Source: Microbulbifer taiwanensis (lineage in GTDB: Bacteria > Pseudomonadota > Gammaproteobacteria > Pseudomonadales > Cellvibrionaceae). From it: a DNA stretch of 64,000 nucleotides. The position numbers and the translations under genes are program-made. Below, piece after piece: positions 28,400 through 36,875 of this stretch. The stretch spans positions 1 through 64,000 of the forward strand of contig NZ_JACZFR010000037.1 of assembly GCF_014904815.1 (NCBI RefSeq), given 5' to 3'. Position 1 is the stretch's first letter, and each line of letters starts with the position of its first letter. Under the pieces are notes generated by a model, which was not told where the DNA came from, searched no databases, and saw nothing but the letters and a program-made list of their open reading frames with translations.

Positions 28400-29848
28400 A
28401 TGAGAGTAGAGATAACCTGCGCAAATCGTGTCGGTATATTGCACGAAATAATGCAGATATTCGGTGAGTATCGAATAAATGTAACTTCTGGTGAGTTGGG
28501 TGGCGACAGCGGGGACAAGGTCTACCTGTCGGCCCCCAGTATGCTCGCCACCCAGTACCAGACCATCGAGAGGTCCCTGCTCAGGGTGCCGGGCGTGCAG
28601 CGGGTGCGGCGCATCGCATTGATTCCATCGGAGCGGCGCCACTTTGAGCTGGACACATTGCTGCGCCATGTGGCCGATCCGGTACTGTCGGTGGATCGGG
28701 AGGGCGGGGTGGTGGCGGCCAACCTGGCCGCGGCGCGGGCCTTCGGTGTCAGCCTGGACAAGGTGCCGGGTCTGCAGCTGCAGCGCTTCCTGCCGCTGAT
28801 GCAGGTGGCCGAACTGCTGCGGGACTTCGCGGTACCGCGTTACGGCCTGCCGGTGACGGTGCGCGGCCGGGCCTATCGTATGGAGTGGTCGCCGATAGCA
28901 CTGGCGGACGGCTCCGCTACACAGCGGGAGGGTGCCGGATCGGTAGACTCACTGGCCGGTGCCGTGCTGACACTGCAGCAGTGGGATGTGGATCTGTCGG
29001 TCGCCGATCTGCCGCGACCGGTGGCGCTGTGGGATTTTGACCGGCGCCGCGACAGTTGCCTGCAACTGCAGGAGCTGGCCGCCTACGACGCACCGCTGCT
29101 GATCGCCGGCGAGCGGGGCAGCGGCAAGAGCACCTTCGCTGCGGCGTTACACTACCTGTCGCCACTGGCTGCGGACGGCGACTGCCGGCGCTTCCTGCCG
29201 CGGGATGGCGAGCTGCCGTTGCCGGAGCGCCTGGGAAGTACCGGTACGCTGATCCTGGAAGATCTGCACAGGCTCTCCGCCCAGGCGCAGCTGGCACTGG
29301 TGCGCCGCCTGCAGTATCTGCCGCCACAGATACGTCCGGTCGGTACCTGCGCAGCGACCGGCAGGCTGGAGCCCGCACTGGCGCAGTTCTTCTCTTCCCT
29401 CGCCGTAGTGCTGCCGCCGCTGCGGAATATGCGCCCGGCACTGGGGCGGTTTGCTGCCACAATGCTGCGGCAGGATAATCGTGAGGGGGAGGTGCCAGAG
29501 ATCCACGGCGATGCCCTGGCGCTGATGGCGCGGCACGACTGGCCGGATAACTTCAATGGTCTCCGGGATTACCTGAATGCGGCGGCACGGAAGGCTCGCG
29601 CGCGTGGCGCAGGGAAAATCGAGCCGGAGGACCTGCCCGACCTGGCTGCGTGCGGTCGACACCCCTGGCGCGATTGGAGCCGCGGACTCAGCTACCGGGA
29701 AATGATGGAGCAGTTCGAGAGGGCGCTGTTCGGGGACCTGGTGGCTGAACAGCCTTCAACGCGGGAGCTGGCGAAACGGCTCGGCATCTCCCACACCGCA
29801 GTGGCCAATAAATTGCGTAAATACGGACTCGCCAGACCCGAATCCTAG
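28400..29848 (+). CDS. TyrR-type transcriptional regulator
   Basis: A 482-residue regulator with the TyrR domain order: N-terminal ACT domain (1-70, VEITCANRVGILHEIMQIFGEYRINV), PAS domain (about 80-190, VADPVLSVDREGGVVAANLAAARAFG), AAA+ domain (about 205-420) with Walker A GERGSGKST (237-245), and a C-terminal helix-turn-helix STRELAKRLGISHTAVANKLRKYGL. The GAFTGA loop needed to contact sigma-54 is absent and the Walker B is LILEDLHRL, so it should act with sigma-70 like E. coli TyrR. It likely senses aromatic amino acids and controls the divergent phhA and itself through the box at 28374. Confidence 0.92.
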   Translation: MRVEITCANRVGILHEIMQIFGEYRINVTSGELGGDSGDKVYLSAPSMLATQYQTIERSLLRVPGVQRVRRIALIPSERRHFELDTLLRHVADPVLSVDREGGVVAANLAAARAFGVSLDKVPGLQLQRFLPLMQVAELLRDFAVPRYGLPVTVRGRAYRMEWSPIALADGSATQREGAGSVDSLAGAVLTLQQWDVDLSVADLPRPVALWDFDRRRDSCLQLQELAAYDAPLLIAGERGSGKSTFAAALHYLSPLAADGDCRRFLPRDGELPLPERLGSTGTLILEDLHRLSAQAQLALVRRLQYLPPQIRPVGTCAATGRLEPALAQFFSSLAVVLPPLRNMRPALGRFAATMLRQDNREGEVPEIHGDALALMARHDWPDNFNGLRDYLNAAARKARARGAGKIEPEDLPDLAACGRHPWRDWSRGLSYREMMEQFERALFGDLVAEQPSTRELAKRLGISHTAVANKLRKYGLARPES

Positions 29849-29908
29849 ATTCGACACCTGGATTCGATTTTCAAGGGGGGCTGGGTTTGCCTGAGCGGGG
29901 ATTTGCCT

Positions 29909-30226
29909 TCAGCGCTCAATTCGCCCCAACAGCATATCCTTGAACATCACAAAGTCCCCCCACAGGCTGTAGAAAGGGTTCTTGAAGGTGGCCGGGCGGT
30001 TGTGTTCGAAAAAGAAATGCCCGACCCAGGCGAAACCATAGCCGGCCAAGGGTACCGCGACGAACAACAGGTAATTACCGCTGATCAGCGCGGTGGCGAC
30101 CAGGGCGATTACCAGGCTGGTGCCGATGAAGTGCAGCCGGCGGCAGGTGAGGTTGCGGTGCTCTTCCAGGTAGAAGGGATAGAAGTCGCCGAAGGATTCA
30201 AATTTTCTCTGCTGTGCGGTAGTCAT
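29909..30226 (-). CDS. DUF962/Mpo1-like membrane protein
   Basis: A 105-residue inner-membrane protein of the DUF962 (Mpo1-like) family. Yeast Mpo1 is an iron-dependent dioxygenase that shortens 2-hydroxy fatty acids. The conserved histidine clusters are visible: EEHRNLTCRRLHFIG (His23, His32) and WVGHFFFEHNRPATF. Two hydrophobic hairpins (SLVIALVATALISGNYLLFVAVPLAGYGFAWVG) and the terminal KNPFYSLWGDFVMFKDML are typical. It is a single gene convergent with the TyrR-like gene. Enzymatic activity is inferred from the yeast family member. Confidence 0.88.
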   Translation of the reverse strand: MTTAQQRKFESFGDFYPFYLEEHRNLTCRRLHFIGTSLVIALVATALISGNYLLFVAVPLAGYGFAWVGHFFFEHNRPATFKNPFYSLWGDFVMFKDMLLGRIER

Positions 30227-30369
30227 GCACTGCTCCTTATTGTTCTAGTATTTGTGCCAGTTTACGGGCAATTTCCGGCGCGTCCAAGTCGGGCACCGGC
30301 CGGTCAAATCTGGTAGGCTGCCGCAAATTTTTTCTCCCCTCGGGATAGGGCAGCTACAAAGAGGAATTT

Positions 30370-31593
30370 ATGGCAGGTCCCCTCGCGCATCTGAAAGTTC
30401 TCGATCTCAGCCGTATCCTGGCCGGCCCCTGGGCCAGCCAGGTGTTCGCCGATTTCGGTGCCGAAGTCATCAAGATTGAGCGCCCCGAGCGGGGCGATGA
30501 CACCCGCCACTGGGGGCCTCCCTACCTGAAGGATGCACAGGGTGACGACACCGCGGATGCCGCCTACTACCTGTCCGCCAACCGCGGCAAGAAATCCGTC
30601 ACTGTGGATATCACGTCCGAGGCCGGGCAGCGAGTGATCCGGGAGCTGGCCGAGCGCTGCGATATCCTGCTGGAGAACTACAAGGTGGGCGGGCTGAAAA
30701 AATACGGCCTCGACTATGACGCCATTAAAGCGATCAACCCGGGCATCATCTACTGCTCCATCACCGGCTTCGGCCAGACGGGACCCTATAGTAACCGCGC
30801 CGGCTACGACGCCATGATCCAGGGCATGGGGGGCCTGATGAGTATTACCGGTGTGCCGGAAGGGCAGCCCGGCGCCGGCCCGCAGAAAGTCGGTGTGGCG
30901 GTGGCCGACCTGATGACCGGTATGTACGCTGTTTCCGCGGTGCTGGCGGCGGTGATTCACCGGGACAGAACAGGTCAGGGGCAACAAATCGACCTGGCGC
31001 TACTGGATACCCAGGTGGCCTGGCTGGCCAACCAGGCGCAAAACTATCTCACCTCCGGTGTGAGCCCCGGGCGCCAGGGTACTGCCCACCCGAATATCGT
31101 TCCCTACCAGGCGGTGCCGTCGGAAGACGGCTATTTCATGCTGGCAGTGGGCAACGACGACCAGTTCAAGCGCTTCTGCGATATCGCCGGTATCGGTGAC
31201 ATCGCCGGGGATCCGGCCTACGCCACCAATGCCGCACGGGTAGTGGCGCGGGAGCAACTGGTGCCGCTGATCGAGGAGGCCACGCGCAAGCGGGACTCTG
31301 CCTGGTGGCTGGAGAAGCTCAGCGACGCCCATGTGCCCTGCGGACCAATCAATACCCTGGAGCAGGTATTCGCCGATGAGCAGGTGCAGGCGCGGGGCAT
31401 GGTGCTGGAGCAGTCGCACTCGCAGGCGGGTGTGGTCAAGACGGTGCGCAACCCGGTGATCTTTTCCGAGACATCCCTCGAATATGAGCAGGGGCCACCG
31501 CAACTGGGGCAGCACACCGAGCAGGTGCTGCGGGAGTTGTTGGGCAAGAGCGAAGCCGAAGTTGCAAAGCTGAAGCAGAGCGGAACCGTGTGA
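30370..31593 (+). CDS. CaiB/BaiF (type III) CoA-transferase
   Basis: A 407-residue family III CoA-transferase that moves CoA between carboxylic acids through a covalent aspartyl intermediate. Features are the N-terminal LKVLDLSRILAGPWASQVFADFGAEVIKIERPERGDDTRHWGPPY, the catalytic Asp180 in VGVAVADLMTGMYAV, and C-terminal VPCGPINTLEQVFADEQVQARGM. It is close to the branch that includes succinyl-CoA:glutarate CoA-transferase (SUGCT/C7orf10-like), which would fit with gcdH, but family members vary and the substrate is inference. The ATG at 30370 follows GAGGAA. Confidence 0.88.
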   Translation: MAGPLAHLKVLDLSRILAGPWASQVFADFGAEVIKIERPERGDDTRHWGPPYLKDAQGDDTADAAYYLSANRGKKSVTVDITSEAGQRVIRELAERCDILLENYKVGGLKKYGLDYDAIKAINPGIIYCSITGFGQTGPYSNRAGYDAMIQGMGGLMSITGVPEGQPGAGPQKVGVAVADLMTGMYAVSAVLAAVIHRDRTGQGQQIDLALLDTQVAWLANQAQNYLTSGVSPGRQGTAHPNIVPYQAVPSEDGYFMLAVGNDDQFKRFCDIAGIGDIAGDPAYATNAARVVAREQLVPLIEEATRKRDSAWWLEKLSDAHVPCGPINTLEQVFADEQVQARGMVLEQSHSQAGVVKTVRNPVIFSETSLEYEQGPPQLGQHTEQVLRELLGKSEAEVAKLKQSGTV

Positions 31594-31706
31594 CTCTGCA
31601 ATTGGCCAATGGCCGGGGTGGACATGGAGCTGGAGCACATCAATATCGGCGCACCATGGACCTGCTTGAGAAAATATGATCTGCGTTCCCACACCGGAAT
31701 CTGCGC

Positions 31707-32306
31707 ATGCTCAATAAAATTACCGACAGGCTGGGAAACACCCTGTATGTGCAGATCTGGGAAAAGCGCATCAGGGTGACCGACATCGACAGCGGCAAGA
31801 TTTTCGATGAGTCGCCGCTGGTGGCGCTGGAGCCCGGAAAGGGGCGGCGTATCTCCGTCGCCGCGGTGGGCAATCGCGCCGCTTCGGTATCCGGCAAAAG
31901 CATCGAAGTGGTCAATCCCTTCTCCCATCCCCGTTCCCTGATTCGCGACTTCGCCGCCGCGGAAAAACTGCTGCAGCATATTTTCCGCAAGCTTTGCGGA
32001 GACACACTATTCACCCCCTCGCCGATTGTCGTGTTGCAGCCGATGGAAAAGACCCAGGGCGGCCTGACCGCGATAGAGATGCGCGCCTTCCGCGAACTGG
32101 TACTCGGGGCAGGGGCGCGGGAGGCGCTGGTCTACCAGGGCGAGGCATTGACCCGGCACACCTTCGACTACCAGAAAATAAAAGCAAAAAGCGCGGGGGA
32201 GGGAAAGGCAGCAACCGAAGGTGCTGGCCAGTCGGTGCAGTGGTTTTTGGTGTTGCTGTGGATTGGCCTGATTGCACTTATGGTGGTGTTCGGTGGTGGA
32301 CAGTGA
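31707..32306 (+). CDS. Truncated MreB/actin-like domain with C-terminal membrane helix
   Basis: A 199-residue protein. Residues 1-150 resemble the N-terminal part of MreB (LYVQIWEKRIRVTDIDSGKIFDESPLVAL, then VVNPFSHPRSLIRDFAAAEKLLQHIFRKL, PIVVLQPMEKTQGGLTAIEMRAFRELVLGAGAREALVYQGEAL). The nucleotide-binding phosphate-2 region and the whole second actin domain are missing, and the first phosphate loop lacks the DLGTAN motif. A Lys/Ala/Gly-rich linker then leads to one hydrophobic helix (WFLVLLWIGLIALMVVF). It is therefore unlikely to polymerise like MreB. It may be a membrane-tethered partner of the cell-shape machinery. It starts 113 bases after the CoA-transferase stop. Confidence 0.7.
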   Translation: MLNKITDRLGNTLYVQIWEKRIRVTDIDSGKIFDESPLVALEPGKGRRISVAAVGNRAASVSGKSIEVVNPFSHPRSLIRDFAAAEKLLQHIFRKLCGDTLFTPSPIVVLQPMEKTQGGLTAIEMRAFRELVLGAGAREALVYQGEALTRHTFDYQKIKAKSAGEGKAATEGAGQSVQWFLVLLWIGLIALMVVFGGGQ

Positions 32307-32336
32307 CAGTGGAGAGCTGCTCCTACAGGGGGCATG

Positions 32337-32359
32337 AAAAAGCCCCGCAGTGCGGGGCT
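32337..32359 (-). terminator. Rho-independent terminator of the repeat-lipoprotein gene
   Basis: On the minus strand AGCCCCGCA and TGCGGGGCT pair around a one-base centre and are followed by a run of T. It lies about 50 bases past the stop of the propeller lipoprotein gene and also faces the MreB-like gene end. Confidence 0.85.
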
Positions 32360-32407
32360 CGGAATCGAGGGTGATGTTCTTCCGCGTGCGGAGCGCACGC
32401 GCAGAAA

Positions 32408-34873
32408 TTATCGGGAGCTTATCGCCCGCTCTCCGGTTTCCAGTTCAACGACGACGAGCGCGTCCAGCCCAAGGTCGGCCACCAGCACTCGCTCGTTGGC
32501 GCTGTCCATCGCAAGGCCTTGCGGGTCCCTGAAGTCCGGGCCGCTGCCGGTGTCTTCGCCGGTGAAAATGGTGCGGTTGCCGCTAGCCAGATCCACAGCC
32601 ACCAGGGAACGCAGATCTTCATCAGTAACCAGCGCCCGATTGCTGGAGCTGTCCAGCACAACGTCGACGGGGTCACCAAATAGCGCACCGGCGCCAGTGC
32701 TGCGGTCCGACAGGATGATGCGATTGCCGGTGTCGAGATCCACCGCTACCAGCGCACCCATGCTGACATCGCTAACCAGCGCGCGTTTGTTGGTGCTGTC
32801 TATCGCCAGGCCGAGCGGAGCAAAAAAAGCTGGGCCGGTGCCGGCACCATCACCGGAGAGGATGGTGCGGTCGCCGGTATCGAGGTCTACCGCGACCAGC
32901 GCGTCCAAGCTCTGGTCGGTTACCAGGACGCGGTTGTTGCCGCTGTCCAGCGCAAGGTCAAAAGGCCGACTGAAAGCCGTGCCCGTACCGGTACTATCGT
33001 CGGAGAGAATAGTGCGATTGCCGCTATCGAGATCCACCGCCGCCAGTGCCCGCCACCCATCGTCGATGACCAGCGCGCGATTGTTGACACTGTCCAGCGC
33101 AATGCCGCTGATCGAACGGAAGGTCGTACCGGTGCCGGTATTCCGGTCGGAGATGGGCGCGCGGTCGCCGCTGTCGAGATCGACTGCCACCAGTGCGTCT
33201 AGGGCATCACTGGCGACCAGCGCACGGTTATTGCCACTGTCCAGGGCAACCGCTAACGGATATTCAAAAGCCGCGCCGCTGCCTGTTCTGTCGGCTGGCA
33301 GGGCAGTGCGATTACCGCTATCCAGATCGACGGACAGGAGTAGCCCCTTCAATGTATTGGTGACCAGCGCGCGGTTGTTGGCAATATCCAGTGTAATGGC
33401 GTGGGGCCTGCCAAGTGCCGTACCAGTACCGGTGCTGGAGTTGGAAAAGGTGGTGCGGTCGCCGGTGTCGAGATCGACCGCAGTCAGTCTGTTGGAATAG
33501 TGTCCGGTAATTAGCACCCGGTTATTGGCGCTGTCCAGCACCAGGGATCTGGGCGACGAAAAGCCTGTACCGGCGCCGGTACTGTCGTCAGAGAGGATGG
33601 TGCGGTTGCCGGATTCGAGGTCGATCGCCACCAGCGCTCTCAAAAGGGCGTCGATAACCAATGCCCGGTTTCCGGCGCTGTCGAGCACAAGGGCTTGGGG
33701 GGTACTTAAAGCCGGGCCGCTGCCGGTGCCGCTGTCAGACAGGACAGTGCGGTCGCCACTGTCGAGATTCACCGCCACCAGTGCGCCCGAGCCAGAATCG
33801 ATGACCAGTGCCCGGTGGTTGGCGATGTCCAGTGCCAGGGATATTGGAAATGTAAGCCCCGTACCCTTGCCAGTACCTCGGTCTGAGAGCGTGGTGCGAT
33901 CGCCGTTGGAGAGGTCCACCGCCAGCAGTGCGCCCAAACCGGTATCAGTAACCAGCGCGCGGCTATTGGCGCTATCCAGCGCAACACCGCGAGGATCGTC
34001 GAAAGCCGCTCCACTACCGGTGTTACCGCCGGAGAGGATGGTGCGCCTGCCGGTGTCGAGATCGACCGACACCAGTGAGTCGAGACCCTCATCGGCAACC
34101 AGCGCCCGGTTGTTGGCGCTGTCCAGTGCGAGGCCATAGGGTTTGTCGAAGACAGGCCAGGAGTTGATCTCTTGCGAGATCTGCCCGGTATTTCCCGAAG
34201 CGTCCTCCCACGCGATATTGAGAGTCTCCGGGACAAACTGTGAATCGACAGCAACCTGGACACGCCAGCGATGGGGTTCATCCAGGTCAAAGGTCGCGAA
34301 GTTATTGTTGACGGACAGCGTGTTTATGTCGCTGGCCAGGACCTGATCGTCCTCTTCATCGATTAGTATGCCGGTGACGCTAGTCTGATCGGCAAGCCCG
34401 CCGAGATTGGCGTTCGGCGTCGGGTAGGAGACTTTCGCAACGAGCTGCGTCTGGTCAGTTACTGAAATCACGACAGCCTGCCGATCAGTTCCCTCCTTTC
34501 CGTCGGAGACTTCCAGCTCCACCTCATAGTCATTGTCTGCATCTGCATCGCTCGGATTCTCAAAATCCGGGGCAGAAACAAATGAGAGTGCACCGGTACC
34601 GCTGTCAATCTCGAAGAGGGCTCCGTCATCGCCCGAAAGGGTGAAAGTCAGGGTATCGCCATCGGCATCGGTGGCCGCTGCGGTGTAGCCGGTGGCACTA
34701 TTGTTTTCTGCGCTGGTAGTAGAAATTCCGGATGTGAACGAAGGGGGGGAGTTGGTTGTACCGCCGCTGCCACCGCTATTACTGTTTCCGTCACTGCTGC
34801 CACCCCCGCCGCCACCACAGGCAGCGAGTAGAGTGGACGTGAGAAGTGTGGGAATGAGGATTCGTGGGGACAT
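32408..34873 (-). CDS. Lipoprotein with cadherin-like domain and ~12 propeller-type repeats
   Basis: An 821-residue lipoprotein: signal peptide ending LLAAC (Cys19), Gly/Ser linker, a cadherin-like domain (about 42-140; TDADGDTLTFTLSGDDGALFEID, DADADNDYEVELEVSDG), an Ig-like segment (about 145-235), then about eleven full and one partial 49-residue repeat to the C-terminus. Each repeat follows P-x-x-hLALDSxNNRALVxDxxLxALVAVDLDTGxRTILSxxxTGxGxxF, like NHL/SMP-30 beta-propeller blades. Twelve blades would make two six-bladed propellers. It is probably surface-exposed or facing the outer-membrane periplasmic side, binding rather than catalytic. At DNA level the repeats have a 147-bp period. It is a single gene with its own terminator. 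Confidence 0.85.
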   Translation of the reverse strand: MSPRILIPTLLTSTLLAACGGGGGGSSDGNSNSGGSGGTTNSPPSFTSGISTTSAENNSATGYTAAATDADGDTLTFTLSGDDGALFEIDSGTGALSFVSAPDFENPSDADADNDYEVELEVSDGKEGTDRQAVVISVTDQTQLVAKVSYPTPNANLGGLADQTSVTGILIDEEDDQVLASDINTLSVNNNFATFDLDEPHRWRVQVAVDSQFVPETLNIAWEDASGNTGQISQEINSWPVFDKPYGLALDSANNRALVADEGLDSLVSVDLDTGRRTILSGGNTGSGAAFDDPRGVALDSANSRALVTDTGLGALLAVDLSNGDRTTLSDRGTGKGTGLTFPISLALDIANHRALVIDSGSGALVAVNLDSGDRTVLSDSGTGSGPALSTPQALVLDSAGNRALVIDALLRALVAIDLESGNRTILSDDSTGAGTGFSSPRSLVLDSANNRVLITGHYSNRLTAVDLDTGDRTTFSNSSTGTGTALGRPHAITLDIANNRALVTNTLKGLLLSVDLDSGNRTALPADRTGSGAAFEYPLAVALDSGNNRALVASDALDALVAVDLDSGDRAPISDRNTGTGTTFRSISGIALDSVNNRALVIDDGWRALAAVDLDSGNRTILSDDSTGTGTAFSRPFDLALDSGNNRVLVTDQSLDALVAVDLDTGDRTILSGDGAGTGPAFFAPLGLAIDSTNKRALVSDVSMGALVAVDLDTGNRIILSDRSTGAGALFGDPVDVVLDSSSNRALVTDEDLRSLVAVDLASGNRTIFTGEDTGSGPDFRDPQGLAMDSANERVLVADLGLDALVVVELETGERAISSR

Positions 34874-35247
34874 GGTTTGATCCTTGTATGTAAATCCATT
34901 TAAGGGGCGCGAAGTCCATACGCCGCCTGCAAAAAAGCCGCCGCATCATAGCAGTCGCTTTTAAACCGGACAAAAATGAGGGTGTGATCGAGTTCACGGT
35001 TAGGGTTGAAAGTGCGCTATTTGTAATAGCGTGTAATAGTAGGGGAGCTATGAAGCGGTATGACGACAGATGGACCGTTGAACTTAATAGAATTCCTATA
35101 GCATGGGTCTCGGGTTGCTAACATATTTCTATAATTAGAATTTAAGACAGGCCAACTCCCAGGGATGGGCTTGGCGAAATCCGACGGGGCAGAGCTGGTT
35201 TCCGGTCTGCGCCAGAATGGCGAAAGTAGTGCAGCGTAGAATAGCGT
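34874..35247. other. AT-richer intergenic region, no gene seen
   Basis: About 370 bases between the propeller lipoprotein start and the asnS terminator. Base composition is clearly less GC-rich than its neighbours around 35020-35140. The first part should hold the lipoprotein promoter. No open frame, tRNA-like fold or repeat is apparent. Confidence 0.5.
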
Positions 35248-35281
35248 AATAGAAAGCCCCGCATCTGCGGGGCTTTCTATT
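35248..35281 (-). terminator. Rho-independent terminator of asnS
   Basis: Perfect 15-bp arms AATAGAAAGCCCCGC and GCGGGGCTTTCTATT around ATCT, starting inside the asnS stop region. The symmetric sequence ends in a T-rich arm in both directions, so it may also work on the plus strand. Confidence 0.8.
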
Positions 35282-36680
35282 AAAAGGCGATATTTTTCGG
35301 CGTGCGCGGAAATGGAATCACATCGCGGATATTGCCCATACCGGTCACATAGGAAACGATGCGGTCGAAGCCGAGGCCGAAACCGGCGTGGGGCACTGTG
35401 CCGTAGCGGCGCAGGTCGCGGTACCAGTCGAGGTGCTCTTTCGGAATCTCCATTTCGTCCATGCGCTCGTCGAGCTTTTCCAGGCGCTCTTCGCGCTGGG
35501 AACCGCCGATGATCTCGCCGATACCCGGCGCCAGCACGTCCATGGCCGCCACGGTTCTGGCGTCGTCATTCATACGCATATAGAAGGCCTTGATGTCCTT
35601 CGGGTAATTCATGACGATCACCGGCTTCTTGAAGTGTTTCTCGGCCAGGAAACGCTCGTGCTCGGAGGCTAGGTCGATACCCCAGGACACCGGGAACTCG
35701 AATTTCTCCTTGCACTTTTCCAGAATTTCGATCGCCTCTGAGTAATTGATGCGGGCGAAGTCGTTGTCGATGATATTTTCCAGGCGCGAGATGGCCTCCT
35801 TGTCGATGCGCTGGGCGAAGAAGGCCATATCGTCGGCGCGCTCTGCGAGTACCGCCTTGAAGACGTACTTCAGCATCCGCTCGGACAGGTCGGCGATATC
35901 CGCCAGGTCGGCGAAGGCGACTTCCGGCTCCACCATCCAGAACTCCGCCAGGTGGCGGGTGGTGTTGGAATTTTCCGCGCGGAAAGTGGGCCCGAAGGTG
36001 TAGACCTTGGACAGGGCCAGGCAGTAGCTCTCTACGTTCAGCTGGCCGGATACGGTCAGGAAGCTCTCCTCGCCGAAGAAGTCTTTGCCGAAATCGATAT
36101 CGCCCTTGTCGGTGCGCGGCAGGTTTTCCAGGTCGAGGGTGCTGACGCGAAACATCTCGCCGGCGCCCTCGCAGTCGGAGGCAGTGAGGATCGGCGTGTG
36201 CACCCAGTTGAAGCCCTGTTCGTGGAAGAAGCGGTGCAGCGCCTGGGCAATGCAGTTGCGCACCCGGGCCACGGCGCCGCTGACATTGGTGCGCGGGCGC
36301 AGGTGGGCGTGCTCGCGCAGGTGCTCCATGGTGTGGCGCTTCGGCGACATGGGGTAGGTGTCCGGGTCTTCGACCCAGCCGATCACATGGACTTCACTGG
36401 CGAGCAGTTCGATCGCCTGGCCCTTGCCCTCCGAGGCCTTGACGGTACCTTCGATTTCGACCGCGCATCCAGTAGTCAGGCGCAGCACTTCGGACTGGTA
36501 GTTGTGGAGACCGGACTCGACCACCACCTGGATCGGGTCGAAGCAGCTGCCGTCGTGTACGGCCAGGAAGGAGAGGCCGGCCTTGGAGTCGCGGCGGGTT
36601 CTGATCCAGCCCTGTATACGGGCCTCACTGCCCTCGCGGCCGGAGGACTTCAATAGGGAATCTACGGATTCAACTTGCAT
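35280..36680 (-). CDS. asnS: Asparagine--tRNA ligase
   Basis: A 466-residue class IIb aminoacyl-tRNA synthetase charging tRNA-Asn. The N-terminal OB-fold anticodon-binding domain (about 15-105; [32 protein letters not shown]) is followed by the catalytic domain with motif 2 [25 protein letters not shown] and motif 3 [35 protein letters not shown]-type residues in motif 2 and the ending PKNIAF mark it as AsnS rather than AspS. Having asnS implies direct charging of tRNA-Asn. It is monocistronic with a strong terminator. Confidence 0.97.
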   Translation of the reverse strand: MQVESVDSLLKSSGREGSEARIQGWIRTRRDSKAGLSFLAVHDGSCFDPIQVVVESGLHNYQSEVLRLTTGCAVEIEGTVKASEGKGQAIELLASEVHVIGWVEDPDTYPMSPKRHTMEHLREHAHLRPRTNVSGAVARVRNCIAQALHRFFHEQGFNWVHTPILTASDCEGAGEMFRVSTLDLENLPRTDKGDIDFGKDFFGEESFLTVSGQLNVESYCLALSKVYTFGPTFRAENSNTTRHLAEFWMVEPEVAFADLADIADLSERMLKYVFKAVLAERADDMAFFAQRIDKEAISRLENIIDNDFARINYSEAIEILEKCKEKFEFPVSWGIDLASEHERFLAEKHFKKPVIVMNYPKDIKAFYMRMNDDARTVAAMDVLAPGIGEIIGGSQREERLEKLDERMDEMEIPKEHLDWYRDLRRYGTVPHAGFGLGFDRIVSYVTGMGNIRDVIPFPRTPKNIAF

Positions 36681-36798
36681 GGATGTGCTCTTATCTTTCG
36701 CTCGTTCGGGGTTCTACCCCCAAATTGAATTACCGGCGCATATTGACGTTTTGGCGGGGGGAAATCCAGTCCTTCGGCAGTGCTGAGTGGGGCTACCC

Positions 36799-36870
36799 TA
36801 GGGTGCGCCGTGCGCACCAGCCCTAGGCCGATGCGGGTTTAAGGCTTATTGGTGCGCACGGCGCACCCTA
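36799..36870. repeat. Perfect 20-bp inverted repeat
   Basis: Arms 36799-36818 and 36851-36870 are exact reverse complements (core GGGTGCGCCGTGCGCACC) around a 32-base centre that itself holds CCCTAGG. It is the same family as 26568-26624. It lies between asnS and the CocE-like gene, whose stop codon is 6 bases away. Confidence 0.92.
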
Positions 36871-36875
36871 CAGGT

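Noticed and set aside
28400-29848. Classical sigma-54 activator
   Set aside because: The AAA+ domain lacks GAFTGA and its Walker B is altered, so sigma-54 activation is unlikely. TyrR-like sigma-70 regulation fits better.
32334-33500. Long Ser/Arg-rich plus-strand frame over the repeat lipoprotein
   Set aside because: It arises from the repetitive DNA of the minus-strand gene, which has a signal peptide, domains and a terminator.
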